In this document: in pieces, positions 24,970-33,723 of the stretch
Layout: every line of letters starts with the position of its first letter
Numbering within the stretch: the stretch's first letter is position 1
DNA from: JBJXGV01 sp046160485
Lineage (GTDB): Bacteria > Orphanbacterota > Orphanbacteria > JBJXGV01
Direction of reading: 5' to 3'
NCBI GenBank assembly: GCA_046160485.1
Contig: JBJXGV010000073.1
Location: 1 to 64,000, forward strand
Length of the DNA: 64,000 nt
Notes under the pieces: model-generated
What the model was told of the DNA's origin: nothing
The model's input: the letters and a program-made list of their open reading frames with translations, nothing else
The model's database searches: none
Program-made: the position numbers and the translations under genes

Positions 24970-26472
24970 TTACTCGTGCTCGGAGTGTTCGGGGTGCGTC
25001 CCCTCGGGATCCGCGCCCGGGAGTTGCCCCATCGCCTCGATGAGCGCAGCGCGGAGTTCGTCCGGCCGGTGGGAAACCTCGAAGATGTCCGTCGAGTACT
25101 TGAACTCGGGGTCGTGATGATCCCGGTGACACGACCGGCACATCTTCTCTGTAACCGGTTCGAGCGCGAAGTGAGGCTTCACGGTCCGGTCGCCGCCGCT
25201 CGTGATCAGCTCGTAGTGCTCCTTCCCCGGCCCGTGGCAGATCTCGCACTGGACGTTCACGAGCTTCGGTGTCACGTCTTTGTGGCGGAAGCCGTTCCAG
25301 TGGCCGAAGCCCGTCACGTGGCATCCGACGCACTCGGGGTCGGTATCCACCTCTTCCTTCACCATCGTTTCCCACGCGGTTGCGTGGCGCGTCGTCAGCC
25401 ACTGCTCGTGTTCCTCCGTGTGGCATCCCATGCAGGTCTCGACGCCGAGGTACATTTCCTTGTCCATGTCAGGCCAGTCCGGGATGATGTTCGCCTTTCG
25501 AATCGCGTTTCGATAATCGGTGACGAGCTTCAACATCGATTCATCATCCGGGTACGTGTCGGTGAGCGCGACGAGAGTTGCGACCGACCCAGTGACCTTC
25601 TTCTGCGGCGAGACCTTCGACTCGAGGATAGCGACCATCCGCCCCTGGTCCCCAGGCTGGATGATGCACGTCTTGCCCACGAAAACCGGCTCCTTGTTTC
25701 GGAAGTTCCCATGGCCGACGAGCATGAGGTCGATTCCGCCGACGCTGCGCGCGATCTCCTTCGCGACGTTCATGCCGGTGTGGGCGATGCAGATGATGAT
25801 GTCCGTCTTGCCCCGCAACTCTTGCACCGCCGATCGCGCCGCGACGAGCGGGTCTTTGACGATCAACTCGCGATCGCCGTCTTTCTTCGGGGCGATCTTG
25901 GAGCCCTCGTCGAGCATCATGACGCTCGTCACGCCCACGCGTGCTCCTCCCACTGGAATTCCGAGCATGCTGCGCGCGCCGAGGCGCGTCGTCGCATACG
26001 GCTTCGTGAAGAGCTCGCCGCTTTCGGCATCGTGCAGGTTCGCGCAGATGAGATTGAGGCCCTTGCGGTTCGTCAGATCGAGGATGTAGTTCTGCCCCTG
26101 CAGGAGATCGAGTTCGCCGAGGCCGCAGATCTCGTAGCCGAGCTGCTTGAGCCCTTCGTAGTAGTACTCGGCCTTGATCGAGTCTTGCAGCTTCTCGCCG
26201 CTGATGTTGTCGCCCCCGTCGAGCAGCATGACCATTCCGCGCTCGCCGAAGTTTTTTGCCGCGATGTACGCTGCGCGTCGTGGCAGACCGCCCGACTGAG
26301 CGTGGCTTCAACCACAGGGTTCGAGGTAGCCGAGCGCGTCCGATGAAAAGAAGACGCGAAGCTTCGACATGTCGACGTCGGAAGTGCCCGAACACGAAGT
26401 GATGACGGCGGCCGCTACCACCACGATGAACCCGAACACCGCCGCGGGCGTTCGCCCGTTCCATTTCTTCAT
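24970..26472 (-). CDS. Putative selenoprotein: 5'-nucleotidase-like lipoprotein with tetrahaem cytochrome domain
   Basis: Read from the ATG at 26472 (MKKWNGRTP) the frame gives a lipoprotein signal (VITSC, Cys27), then a metallophosphatase/5'-nucleotidase core (SSDALGYLEPCG, GGLPRRAAYI, LLDGGDN, AHTG near 230, GHGN near 253) and a C-terminal domain with four CxxCH haem sites (347, 381, 409, 445). It totals 500 residues with one in-frame TGA at codon 55, in C53-G-TGA-S-H. Both sides of the TGA are conserved-looking and in one frame, and a SECIS-like hairpin follows, so I read residue 55 as selenocysteine. Related proteins are expected to have Cys there (EPCGC). If the TGA is a true stop, only a fragment from 26235 (421 aa) would be translated. 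The canonical DxHG metal motif is altered to DALG. It probably faces the periplasm in electron transfer or phosphoester/sulfur chemistry. Confidence 0.75.
26277..26310 (-). promoter_or_regulatory. UGA-Sec codon with putative bacterial SECIS element
   Basis: TGA is at 26310-26308. After exactly 18 nt comes the loop GGUCU, closed by GGC/GCC and, past an unpaired A, by GUCG/CGAC (26296-26277). In E. coli fdhF the SelB-binding hairpin likewise has GGUCU 18 nt after UGA. The match in loop and spacing is what makes a nonsense mutation unlikely. Confidence 0.7.
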
Positions 26473-26529
26473 AGCGTCATCCTACACCGGATCCGATATC
26501 TGGTTTCGAGTTCATTCTCGCGAGTTCGC

Positions 26530-28557
26530 CTATGGGATCTCGATGCGGAGGATTCGGTCCTGCTCGGTGATGGCATCGACGACATCTTGCCCCGCGAGCA
26601 CGCGGCCGAAGAGCGTGTAACGCCCCTCGAGATGGTGTTGCGCCGAGTGCGTGATGAAGAACTGGCTCCCGCCCGTGTCCTTACCCGCGTGCGCCATGCC
26701 GACGGCTCCCGCGCTGAAGCGCTCCTCGCCGATCTCGCACCGGATCGTGTAGCCGGCCGAGCCCCAGCCGTCGCCGCGCGGGCAGCCAGCCTGGATGACG
26801 AAACTCGGAACGACACGATGAAAGCGGATGCCGTTGTAGAAACCGCTTCGCGCTAGGGCAAGGAAGTTCGACACGGTGCTCGGGCATTCGTCGCCGAAGA
26901 GTTCGATCTCGATGGCGCCGCGATCCGTGACGATGCGGGCACGCGGCGACCCGAGCGGCAGGCCGAAGTCGGCCGCGTAACCCGACGCGTCGCGCTCGTC
27001 GGGGCGCGCGGCGAGCGGCTCCCCCGTCAGGCTGGCGAGCGCGTCCGCGGCGGCGCGCCGCACGATCACGTCGTCGTCGTCGAGCGCGGCGCGAAGCGGG
27101 CCGAGCGCGGCCTGGTCGCCGATTTGGCCGAGCGCCGCGGCGATCGAGGCTCGCAGTTCGGCGTCGTCCGGTGCGCGGCGCGCCACGAGGACTCGAGAGA
27201 GCGCGGCGACCACGGAGTCGCTGCGACGCTCGCCCAACGCGCCCGCGGCCACCGTCGCGACGACCCAATCCGGATCATTGAGCGCCTTGATGATCAGAGC
27301 TTCGTCGCGCGGATCGCCGAACGCCGCAAGTGCGTCGACCGCACTGGCGCGCACGGCTCGGCGTTCGTCGCCGCAGAGGCGGCGCACGAGCGGGTGGAAG
27401 CCCTCGTCTTTCGTCGCACCGAATGAACTCACGACCTTCGCGACGACGAAGGGATCGGCGTCGTGCAGAAAGGGATCGAGCGCTGCGGGCGCGCCGCGCG
27501 TGGCTGGGGCGAGCGCACTCGATCCGGCGCGTTGCGCGAGCGCGATTCCGGCGCGAAACCGAATGCCGGGGGCGGCGTCGCTCGCAAGACGTGCGAGCGC
27601 GGCTTGCAGCGACGCCTCCGATGATGGCGTCACGTTGCGGAGTGCGCCGAGCGCGGAAACTGCCGCTTCGCGAACGTTTACCGACGGATCGTTGAGCGCT
27701 TGGAGCAGATCGCCCGCGGCAAGGCCGGTTGCCGTGGATTCGGCCGCGCGCGCGGCGACAGCACGCAAACGCCAATCCGGATCCGCGAGGCCGGAGGCGA
27801 TCGCGCGGTGAAGACGCGCATCCCCCGCAAGCCCCTCACCAAGACGGCCAACCGCGCGATATGCGAAGTAGCGAACGCTAGGATCGGGGTCGCGCGTCAG
27901 GCGGAGCGCGCCGGCGGCACCGCGGCTGTCGGCGAGTCGTTCGAGCGCGTGAAGCGATTGGCCGCGGACGCCCGCGTGCGGGTCGTCGAGTGCGGCGATC
28001 AGCGCAGGAACCGCGGTGGAATCCCCGCTGCGCGACAGCGCGAACGCCGCGGCTTCGCGACGGCGCCCTTCGCCGTGCCGCAGAAAAGCAGCGACTCGCC
28101 CCGTCGTCCCGGCGGCGTGAATTTTTCCGAGCGCGACGAGAGCACGCTCCGCAAGATCGGTGTTCGACGATGCGGTAGCCAGGAGCAGCGCGGGCGCGGC
28201 GTCCGCGGAACCAATCTGCCCGAGCGCGTACGCTGCGGCGCAGGCGACGCGGGCGTCGGGGTCCGCGAGCAGGGGCGTTAAAAGAGGCGCGCTCTTCGCA
28301 TCTTGAATTCGGCCGAGTGCGACGACGGCCCTGCGTCGGGTCTCGCCGCCTGCGTTCTTAAGAAACTGAGCAAGCCGCGGATCGTTGCCGTTCCGCTGGT
28401 CTTCGATGATCGCGATCGTTCGCGCTGCGGCGTGCTCGGAGTTCGCGGGGTCCTCGGCGCTCGGCACCGGGGCGGCACGCGCCACGACGACCATGCCGCA
28501 AGCAACAAGACTCGCGGCAACGGTCAATGCGATTGAGGATCGGCGCACGTGGCCCAT
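26530..28557 (-). CDS. HEAT-repeat protein fused to a cyclophilin-type peptidyl-prolyl isomerase
   Basis: A 675-aa exported protein. The signal peptide (about 1-28) ends near ARAA. About 14 HEAT/PBS-type repeats fill about 45-500 (RRAVVALGRIQDAKSAPLLTPLL, DPDARVACAAAYALGQIG). A cyclophilin domain occupies about 515-675 with the family signatures FHRVVPSFVIQAGCPRGDGWG, GMAH and GGSQFFITHS. It should catalyse proline isomerisation in the periplasm, with the solenoid as a client- or partner-binding scaffold. It lies 57 nt upstream of the cytochrome lipoprotein on the same strand, so it may assist that protein's folding; this is inference. Confidence 0.88.
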   Translation of the reverse strand: MGHVRRSSIALTVAASLVACGMVVVARAAPVPSAEDPANSEHAAARTIAIIEDQRNGNDPRLAQFLKNAGGETRRRAVVALGRIQDAKSAPLLTPLLADPDARVACAAAYALGQIGSADAAPALLLATASSNTDLAERALVALGKIHAAGTTGRVAAFLRHGEGRRREAAAFALSRSGDSTAVPALIAALDDPHAGVRGQSLHALERLADSRGAAGALRLTRDPDPSVRYFAYRAVGRLGEGLAGDARLHRAIASGLADPDWRLRAVAARAAESTATGLAAGDLLQALNDPSVNVREAAVSALGALRNVTPSSEASLQAALARLASDAAPGIRFRAGIALAQRAGSSALAPATRGAPAALDPFLHDADPFVVAKVVSSFGATKDEGFHPLVRRLCGDERRAVRASAVDALAAFGDPRDEALIIKALNDPDWVVATVAAGALGERRSDSVVAALSRVLVARRAPDDAELRASIAAALGQIGDQAALGPLRAALDDDDVIVRRAAADALASLTGEPLAARPDERDASGYAADFGLPLGSPRARIVTDRGAIEIELFGDECPSTVSNFLALARSGFYNGIRFHRVVPSFVIQAGCPRGDGWGSAGYTIRCEIGEERFSAGAVGMAHAGKDTGGSQFFITHSAQHHLEGRYTLFGRVLAGQDVVDAITEQDRILRIEIP

Positions 28558-28595
28558 GTTATCCGAGTTTCACGGTCGATACGAGCGCGGCGCGC

Positions 28596-28823
28596 CTAAG
28601 CTTTCTTTTCTCGCTCCTCGGCGAGTTTGAGCGCCTCCGTCAGGTTCTGCAGCAGCGTCGCGATGTGGAATCGCACAACGCGCGTCTCCTCGGGCGGCGC
28701 TTCCTTCAGCCAGCGAGAAAGTTCCGCGAGGCTGTCTTCTCTTTCGAGAACCTTGACGAGGTCTTTGAACGCGGCGAGGCCGAGTTCCTTGTCGACTTGG
28801 CGGTCGTATTTGTCTTCTTTCAT
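28596..28823 (-). CDS. Small conserved-looking hypothetical protein
   Basis: A 75-aa acidic/basic helical protein (MKEDKYDRQVDKELGLAAFK start, EEREKKA end) with no signal peptide, membrane segment or recognised domain. GAGGAG stands 7 nt before the ATG at 28823; a longer in-frame ATG at 28916 lacks such a site. It lies 38 nt upstream of the HEAT-cyclophilin gene and is probably cotranscribed. Confidence 0.65.
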   Translation of the reverse strand: MKEDKYDRQVDKELGLAAFKDLVKVLEREDSLAELSRWLKEAPPEETRVVRFHIATLLQNLTEALKLAEEREKKA

Positions 28824-29003
28824 TTGCTTCTCCTCCGCCGGCACACTCGAAGGGGCGTTGCATGAGCCCCGCTCATTCACGAAGAACTTTTCAACCAAAA
28901 AGACAAACGGGGCCACGATACTAACAATTCGCCGCGAACACGGTCAATCGGTTTCCCTCGCGGTTTCTCTCGCACGCACGACGTATCGCGTTGTCGCGGG
29001 CGT

Positions 29004-30449
29004 CTAGCCTTTGATGACGATGATCGGTTGCAAGCGAGCGACGCGGCGAGAGATCCCGGCGCCGGCGACGGTATCGACGACATCGCCAACGTTCTTATAC
29101 GCGAGCGGCGCTTCTTCGCCCAACGTGGCGCGCTCCTTCGCGCGCACGACGACACCTTGCTCGCGAAGCTCTTTCTCGAGCGCGCCGATATCGACGCGAC
29201 GTCTGGCGTCACCGCGGCTTCGCAAGCGCCCAGCGCCGTGACACGACGATCCGAAAGACTCCGCCATCGACTGCTCTGTGCCGACGAGCACAAACGATCC
29301 GCGCCCCATGTCGCCGGGTATGAGAACCGGCTGGCCGGAGTCGCGATACGCGTCCGGAATTTGCGCGTGCCCCGGCGGGAATGCGCGCGTTGCGCCCTTG
29401 CGATGCACGCACACACGTACGTTCTTTCCGCCGACACTGTGCGTTTCGAACTTTGCCATGTTGTGCGACACGTCGTACACGAGGCGAAGTCCGAGCTGGC
29501 CGATTCCGATACCGAAGACACGCGCGATGCTCTCCGCGGCGCGAACCATCAGAAGCTGCCGGTTCGCCCACGCGAAATTCGCCGCCGCGTTCATGGCGCC
29601 GATGTATCGTTCGCCGCTCGACGAGCGGATCGGCGCGCACACGAGCTGCCGGTCGGGAATATCCGGAAATCGCGCGGTGAATTCGCGCATCATCGCGCGA
29701 ATCGAGTCGTCGCACACTTGGTGTCCGAGGCCCCGCGAGCCGCAGTGAATCAGGATCGCAGATTGTCCGAGATCCAAGCCGAATTTACGCGCGACGCCGG
29801 CATCGAAGATTTCAGAAACGAAATCGATCTCGAGAAAATGATTTCCGGAACCGAGGCTCCCGAGTTGGTTGCGTCCGCGCTCCCATGCACGCTCGCTGAG
29901 ACACTCGGGGTCGGCGCCTGCGATGCATCCGTTCTCTTCGCAGTGATCAAGATCGGACGAGTGACCGATTCCTCTGCCGACGAGGTAGCGCGCTCCCTTG
30001 CGAAGTACCGCGGTTTCGTCGAGACGCGAGAGCGCGATCGACGAACCAGCGCCGACGCCGCACGGAATGTCGCGCGTGAGCGCGGATGCGACGGCATCGG
30101 CGCGCGCGGCGATCTCCTCGCGAGGGATGTTGATCGTCGCGAGACGGACGCCGCAGTTGATGTCGTAGCCGACGCCGCCTGGCGAGATCACTCCATCATC
30201 GACGTCCATCGCGGCGACGCCGCCGATCGGGAAGCCGTAGCCCCAGTGGATGTCGGGCATCGCCATCGAGTAGCGAAGAATGCCCGGCAGATGCGCCACG
30301 TTCGCGACCTGCTGCGGGCTCTGGTCTTTCTCGATGTCGGGAAGCATCGATTCGCGCGCGAAGATGAGTCCCGGTACGCGCATCTTGCCGACGCGCGGAA
30401 TCTCCCACCGGAATGTGTCGAGTTGTTTGTAGTAGATGCCCTTCATCAC
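29004..30449 (-). CDS. rtcB: RNA-splicing ligase RtcB
   Basis: A GTP- and Mn-dependent ligase joining 2',3'-cyclic-phosphate or 3'-phosphate and 5'-OH RNA ends. Metal-site motif GGVGYDINCGVRLA (Asp96/Cys99 from the first Met), SGNHFLEID and VYDVSHNMAK, and the guanylated His in SSCHGAGR are all present; length 481 aa is standard. Start is GTG 30449 or the adjacent ATG 30446. The archease gene ends 7 nt upstream, so the two form an operon. Confidence 0.95.
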   Translation of the reverse strand: MMKGIYYKQLDTFRWEIPRVGKMRVPGLIFARESMLPDIEKDQSPQQVANVAHLPGILRYSMAMPDIHWGYGFPIGGVAAMDVDDGVISPGGVGYDINCGVRLATINIPREEIAARADAVASALTRDIPCGVGAGSSIALSRLDETAVLRKGARYLVGRGIGHSSDLDHCEENGCIAGADPECLSERAWERGRNQLGSLGSGNHFLEIDFVSEIFDAGVARKFGLDLGQSAILIHCGSRGLGHQVCDDSIRAMMREFTARFPDIPDRQLVCAPIRSSSGERYIGAMNAAANFAWANRQLLMVRAAESIARVFGIGIGQLGLRLVYDVSHNMAKFETHSVGGKNVRVCVHRKGATRAFPPGHAQIPDAYRDSGQPVLIPGDMGRGSFVLVGTEQSMAESFGSSCHGAGRLRSRGDARRRVDIGALEKELREQGVVVRAKERATLGEEAPLAYKNVGDVVDTVAGAGISRRVARLQPIIVIKG

Positions 30450-30456
30450 GCGCTCA

Positions 30457-30939
30457 TCAGAGGTCGAGAAGTACGGTTGCTTCCCACGCGCCCGCGATGT
30501 CGCGAATCGAGAGACGATGGTAGGTCGCGGCCTTCACTTCTTTGTGGAGCGCGTGGCGCTTCGTATCGATCGCCTCGCCCCGCGCCGTCGCCTCGATCGC
30601 GGTATCAGAGATGTGCGTGATGTCGAACTCCCGGAAGAAGAGCGCCTCCGCGCTCGCGGCGCCGATGAGTTCGTTGAGCCACACCGCGAGGAGTTCCTCG
30701 CGATTCGGTGCGGCGCATGCGATGGGCCGCGCGGTTCGCAGTTCGACGCGATCCAGATCGGTCATGAGCGCGAACGTGGCGCGCGCAGCCGCCGCAAAGA
30801 GCGCGCGCATGCCGGTCGCGCGAATCCGCAGCAGAGCGTCACTCGGGTGATCTTCCTCTTCGAACTCGGAACTCAATGATTTGCTCACGATCGCCGAAAA
30901 GTGGTCGAAGTCCAAGAATGGCTCACCGTCAATTGACAC
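30457..30939 (-). CDS. Archease, RtcB cofactor
   Basis: A 160-aa archease-family protein: HPSDALLRIRATGMRALF near the N-terminus, WLNELI, and the C-terminal motif KEVKAATYHRLSIRD ending VLLDL. Archease accelerates RtcB guanylation and turnover, and it lies directly upstream of rtcB here. Start uncertain: GTG at 30939 overlaps the divergent TTGACA of the cystathionine beta-synthase promoter, while GTG at 30888 gives a start nearer the conserved domain. Neither has a good Shine-Dalgarno. Confidence 0.85.
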   Translation of the reverse strand: MSIDGEPFLDFDHFSAIVSKSLSSEFEEEDHPSDALLRIRATGMRALFAAAARATFALMTDLDRVELRTARPIACAAPNREELLAVWLNELIGAASAEALFFREFDITHISDTAIEATARGEAIDTKRHALHKEVKAATYHRLSIRDIAGAWEATVLLDL

Positions 30940-30962
30940 TCGACGACGGCCGCTGATATTCT
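30933..30962 (+). promoter_or_regulatory. Sigma-70-type promoter of the cystathionine beta-synthase gene
   Basis: TTGACA (30933-30938), 18-nt spacer, TATTCT (30957-30962) preceded by TG (extended -10). It lies 30 nt before the ATG at 30993. Confidence 0.65.
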
Positions 30963-30992
30963 CGCAGCCGCTCTCACGGAAGGAAAGCCCAG

Positions 30993-32384
30993 ATGACAGA
31001 GCCCACGGACTCCGGAAAACCCGTCTACTTCGAAAACGTTCTTGCCGCCGTCGGCAACACGCCGCTCGTGCGCTTGAACCGCATCGTCGGCAAACACGAC
31101 TCCCTTCTCCTCGCGAAGATTGAAAGCTTCAATCCCGGCGGCAGCGTCAAGGATCGCATCGGACGCAACATCGTCGACGAGGCCGAGAAGAGCGGACGGC
31201 TCAAGCCCGGCGGAACGATCGTCGAGGCGACGTCCGGCAACACGGGCGTTGGTCTCGCACTCGTCGCGGCGGTGCGCGGCTACAAACTCGTCTGCGCGAT
31301 GCCGGACAAGATGAGCAAGGAGAAGATCAATCTGCTGAAGGCGTACGGCACGCGCGTCGTGGTTTGTCCGACGAACGTCGCGCCGGACTCGCCGGACTCG
31401 TACTACGAAGTGGCGCGGCGCATCGCGCGCGAGACACCGAACGCGATCCTCGCGAACCAGTATCACAATCAGGAGAACCCGCGCTCGCACTACATCTCGA
31501 CCGGCCCCGAGATTTGGCGGCAGACGGCGGGAAAGATCACGCACTTCGTCGGCGGAATCGGGACAGGCGGAACGATGAGCGGTACCGGGCGCTATCTGAA
31601 AGAGATGAATCCGAACGTCAAAGTGATTTGCGCGGATCCGGAAGGATCGATCCTGAAGGAATATTTCCTGACGAAGAATATCGGTGAAGCGCGGCCTTAC
31701 CTCATCGAGGGGATCGGCGAGGACATCATTCCGACGACGGTTCACTTTCAGTATTTCGACGAGATTCGCAGTATCAACGATCGCGAGGCGATCGACATCA
31801 CGCGGCGACTCTCGCGCGAGGAAGGGATTCTGATCGGAACGAGCGGCGGCGCGGCGGTTGTCGCGGCGTGCCAGGTTGCGCGCGAAACGTCCGCTGACGC
31901 GGTCATCGTCGTCATTCTTCCGGATTCTGGCGAGCGCTACCTCTCGAAGGTTCACAACGACGCTTGGATGCAGGACCAGGGACTGCTCTCGGCGAATGCC
32001 GTGTCGCTGCGCGAGGTGGTCGCGAGGAAGTCGGCGAGCATTCCGCGGCTCATCACCGCCGATGCCGCGGATACGACGCGAATCGCCGTGGCAATCATGG
32101 AGCAGCACAACGTCTCGCAGCTTCCGATCGTCGAGGGCGGCGATCTTGTCGGCGCGATGTCGGAGGCTGGCGTGATGGGTGCGGCGCTGCGCGATCCGGG
32201 GCTGCTCAACAGAGCGTGCCGCGACACGATGGAGCCGCCGTTCCCGCGCGCGCAGGCCGAAGAGAGCGTACAGCGAGCGATCGATCTGTTCACGAAGGGC
32301 GCCCATGCGGTGATTGTCGAAGACGCGCGGTCGCCGGTTGGGATCGTCACGCGCTTCGACGTGCTCGGGATCGCCGCAAACTGA
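30993..32384 (+). CDS. Cystathionine beta-synthase (PLP domain plus two CBS domains)
   Basis: A 463-aa fold-type II PLP enzyme. PLP Lys53 in FNPGGSVKDR, substrate loop TSGNTG, phosphate loop GTGGTMSGTG and Ser region GTSGGAAV. The C-terminal 120 residues hold a pair of CBS domains, the architecture of cystathionine beta-synthases rather than plain O-acetylserine sulfhydrylases. It condenses homocysteine and serine (or uses another beta-donor). The downstream gamma-lyase/synthase supports reverse transsulfuration. GGAAGGAAA precedes the ATG. Confidence 0.88.
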   Translation: MTEPTDSGKPVYFENVLAAVGNTPLVRLNRIVGKHDSLLLAKIESFNPGGSVKDRIGRNIVDEAEKSGRLKPGGTIVEATSGNTGVGLALVAAVRGYKLVCAMPDKMSKEKINLLKAYGTRVVVCPTNVAPDSPDSYYEVARRIARETPNAILANQYHNQENPRSHYISTGPEIWRQTAGKITHFVGGIGTGGTMSGTGRYLKEMNPNVKVICADPEGSILKEYFLTKNIGEARPYLIEGIGEDIIPTTVHFQYFDEIRSINDREAIDITRRLSREEGILIGTSGGAAVVAACQVARETSADAVIVVILPDSGERYLSKVHNDAWMQDQGLLSANAVSLREVVARKSASIPRLITADAADTTRIAVAIMEQHNVSQLPIVEGGDLVGAMSEAGVMGAALRDPGLLNRACRDTMEPPFPRAQAEESVQRAIDLFTKGAHAVIVEDARSPVGIVTRFDVLGIAAN

Positions 32385-32469
32385 AATCGCTCACATCGAT
32401 CCACTCCGGTAGTGCGCGCAGCTCGCGGTCGGCGCGGCATGCCGCTGCCAAACAACAACGCGAGGTGAC

Positions 32470-33639
32470 ATGACGCACGACGACGACTTCAGCACACGGC
32501 GGTTTGCGACGCGCGCTATCCACGCCGGCCAGTCGCCCGACCCCACGACCGGCGCGATCATTCCGCCGATCTACCAAACATCGACATTCGTCCAGTCCGA
32601 GATCGGCGTTCACAAGGGATACGACTACTCGCGCGCGGGGAACCCGACGCGTACGGCGCTCGAGAAGAACGTGGCGTCGCTCGAGGGCGCGCGTCACGGC
32701 GCGGCGTTCGCGTCGGGCATGTCGGCGATCGACGGCATTCTTCGCTCCCTGCGCGCGGGCGATCACGTCGTCTCCGGCAACAATCTCTACGGCGGCTCGT
32801 TCCGGCTTTTCCGTCAGGTCCTCGAGAAGTTCGGTCTCGAATTCTCCTTCGTCAATACGTCGGATTTGGGGGAGACGAAGCGCGCGATTCGTAAGAACAC
32901 GCGCGTGCTCTTCATCGAAACGCCGACGAATCCGATGATGATTGTTTCCGACATCGCCGCGCTGGCGCAGATCGCACGCGAAGCGGGGGTGCTGCTCGTC
33001 GTCGACAACACGTTTCTCTCGCCCTACTTTCAGCAGCCGATTGCGCTCGGCGCGGACGTCGTCGTCCACTCGTCGACCAAGTATCTCGGCGGACACTCCG
33101 ACATCATCGGCGGCTTCGTCGCGACCAACGACGATGCTATGGCCGAGCACCTCGCGTTCATTCAGAAGGCCGTCGGTGCCGTGCCCGCGCCATTCGACGC
33201 GTGGCTCATCCTGCGCGGCACGAAGACGCTCGCGGTTCGCATGAAGCAGCACGAGGAAAACGCGCGCGCGATCGTGGGATTCCTCGCGGAGAGCGGCCCC
33301 GCGCGGGGCGTACAGAAGGTGCTCTATCCGGGTCTGCCGGGCCACCCGGGTCACGAGATCGCGAAACGCCAAGCGACGGGATTCGGCGCGATGATTTCGT
33401 TCGTCGTCGAGAGCCGCGCCCGCGCGGCGGAGATCATTGGCAGGATGCGCGTTTTCTCGCTGGCCGAGAGCCTCGGCGGCGTCGAAAGCCTCGTCTGCCA
33501 TCCGGGAGAGATGACGCACGCCAGTGTCGCCGCGGCGGAACGCGAGCGAATCGGTATCTCCGATGGAATGATTCGCCTGTCGGTCGGCATCGAAGACAAG
33601 GAAGATCTGCTCGCCGATCTCGCGGAGTCCCTCAGCTAG
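32470..33639 (+). CDS. Cystathionine gamma-lyase/gamma-synthase (Cys/Met metabolism PLP enzyme)
   Basis: A 389-aa fold-type I PLP enzyme. PLP Lys204 in HSSTKYLGGHSD, YSRAGNPTR near 53, and the C-terminal GGVESLVCHPGEMTHAS loop. The sequence alone does not separate gamma-lyase (reverse transsulfuration) from gamma-synthase, but the neighbouring cystathionine beta-synthase favours the lyase. GAGGTGA lies 3 nt before the ATG. The next gene begins within about 15 nt of its stop. Confidence 0.88.
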   Translation: MTHDDDFSTRRFATRAIHAGQSPDPTTGAIIPPIYQTSTFVQSEIGVHKGYDYSRAGNPTRTALEKNVASLEGARHGAAFASGMSAIDGILRSLRAGDHVVSGNNLYGGSFRLFRQVLEKFGLEFSFVNTSDLGETKRAIRKNTRVLFIETPTNPMMIVSDIAALAQIAREAGVLLVVDNTFLSPYFQQPIALGADVVVHSSTKYLGGHSDIIGGFVATNDDAMAEHLAFIQKAVGAVPAPFDAWLILRGTKTLAVRMKQHEENARAIVGFLAESGPARGVQKVLYPGLPGHPGHEIAKRQATGFGAMISFVVESRARAAEIIGRMRVFSLAESLGGVESLVCHPGEMTHASVAAAERERIGISDGMIRLSVGIEDKEDLLADLAESLS

Positions 33640-33643
33640 GAGG
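33638..33643 (+). promoter_or_regulatory. Shine-Dalgarno without a canonical start codon
   Basis: AGGAGG overlaps the stop of the preceding gene. Eight nt further is ACG (33652), followed by SRKT and a hydrophobic helix in the frame of the glycosyltransferase. No ATG, GTG or TTG is in frame before 33724. Confidence 0.5.
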
Positions 33644-33723
33644 CGACGCTCACGCTCTCGCGCAAAACGCTCGCGATTCTCTTCGCGCTCGCGCTCATCC
33701 CACGAATCGCTCTCCTCGCGGAG

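Noticed and set aside
24970..26235. Cytochrome protein starting at the ATG at 26235
   Set aside because: It would lack signal, lipobox and the first conserved metallophosphatase block. The full frame from 26472 through the TGA explains these.
25544..26464. Frame-shifted open frame over the TGA region
   Set aside because: The translation is Arg-rich noise. No frameshift is needed, because the real frame is continuous on both sides of the TGA.
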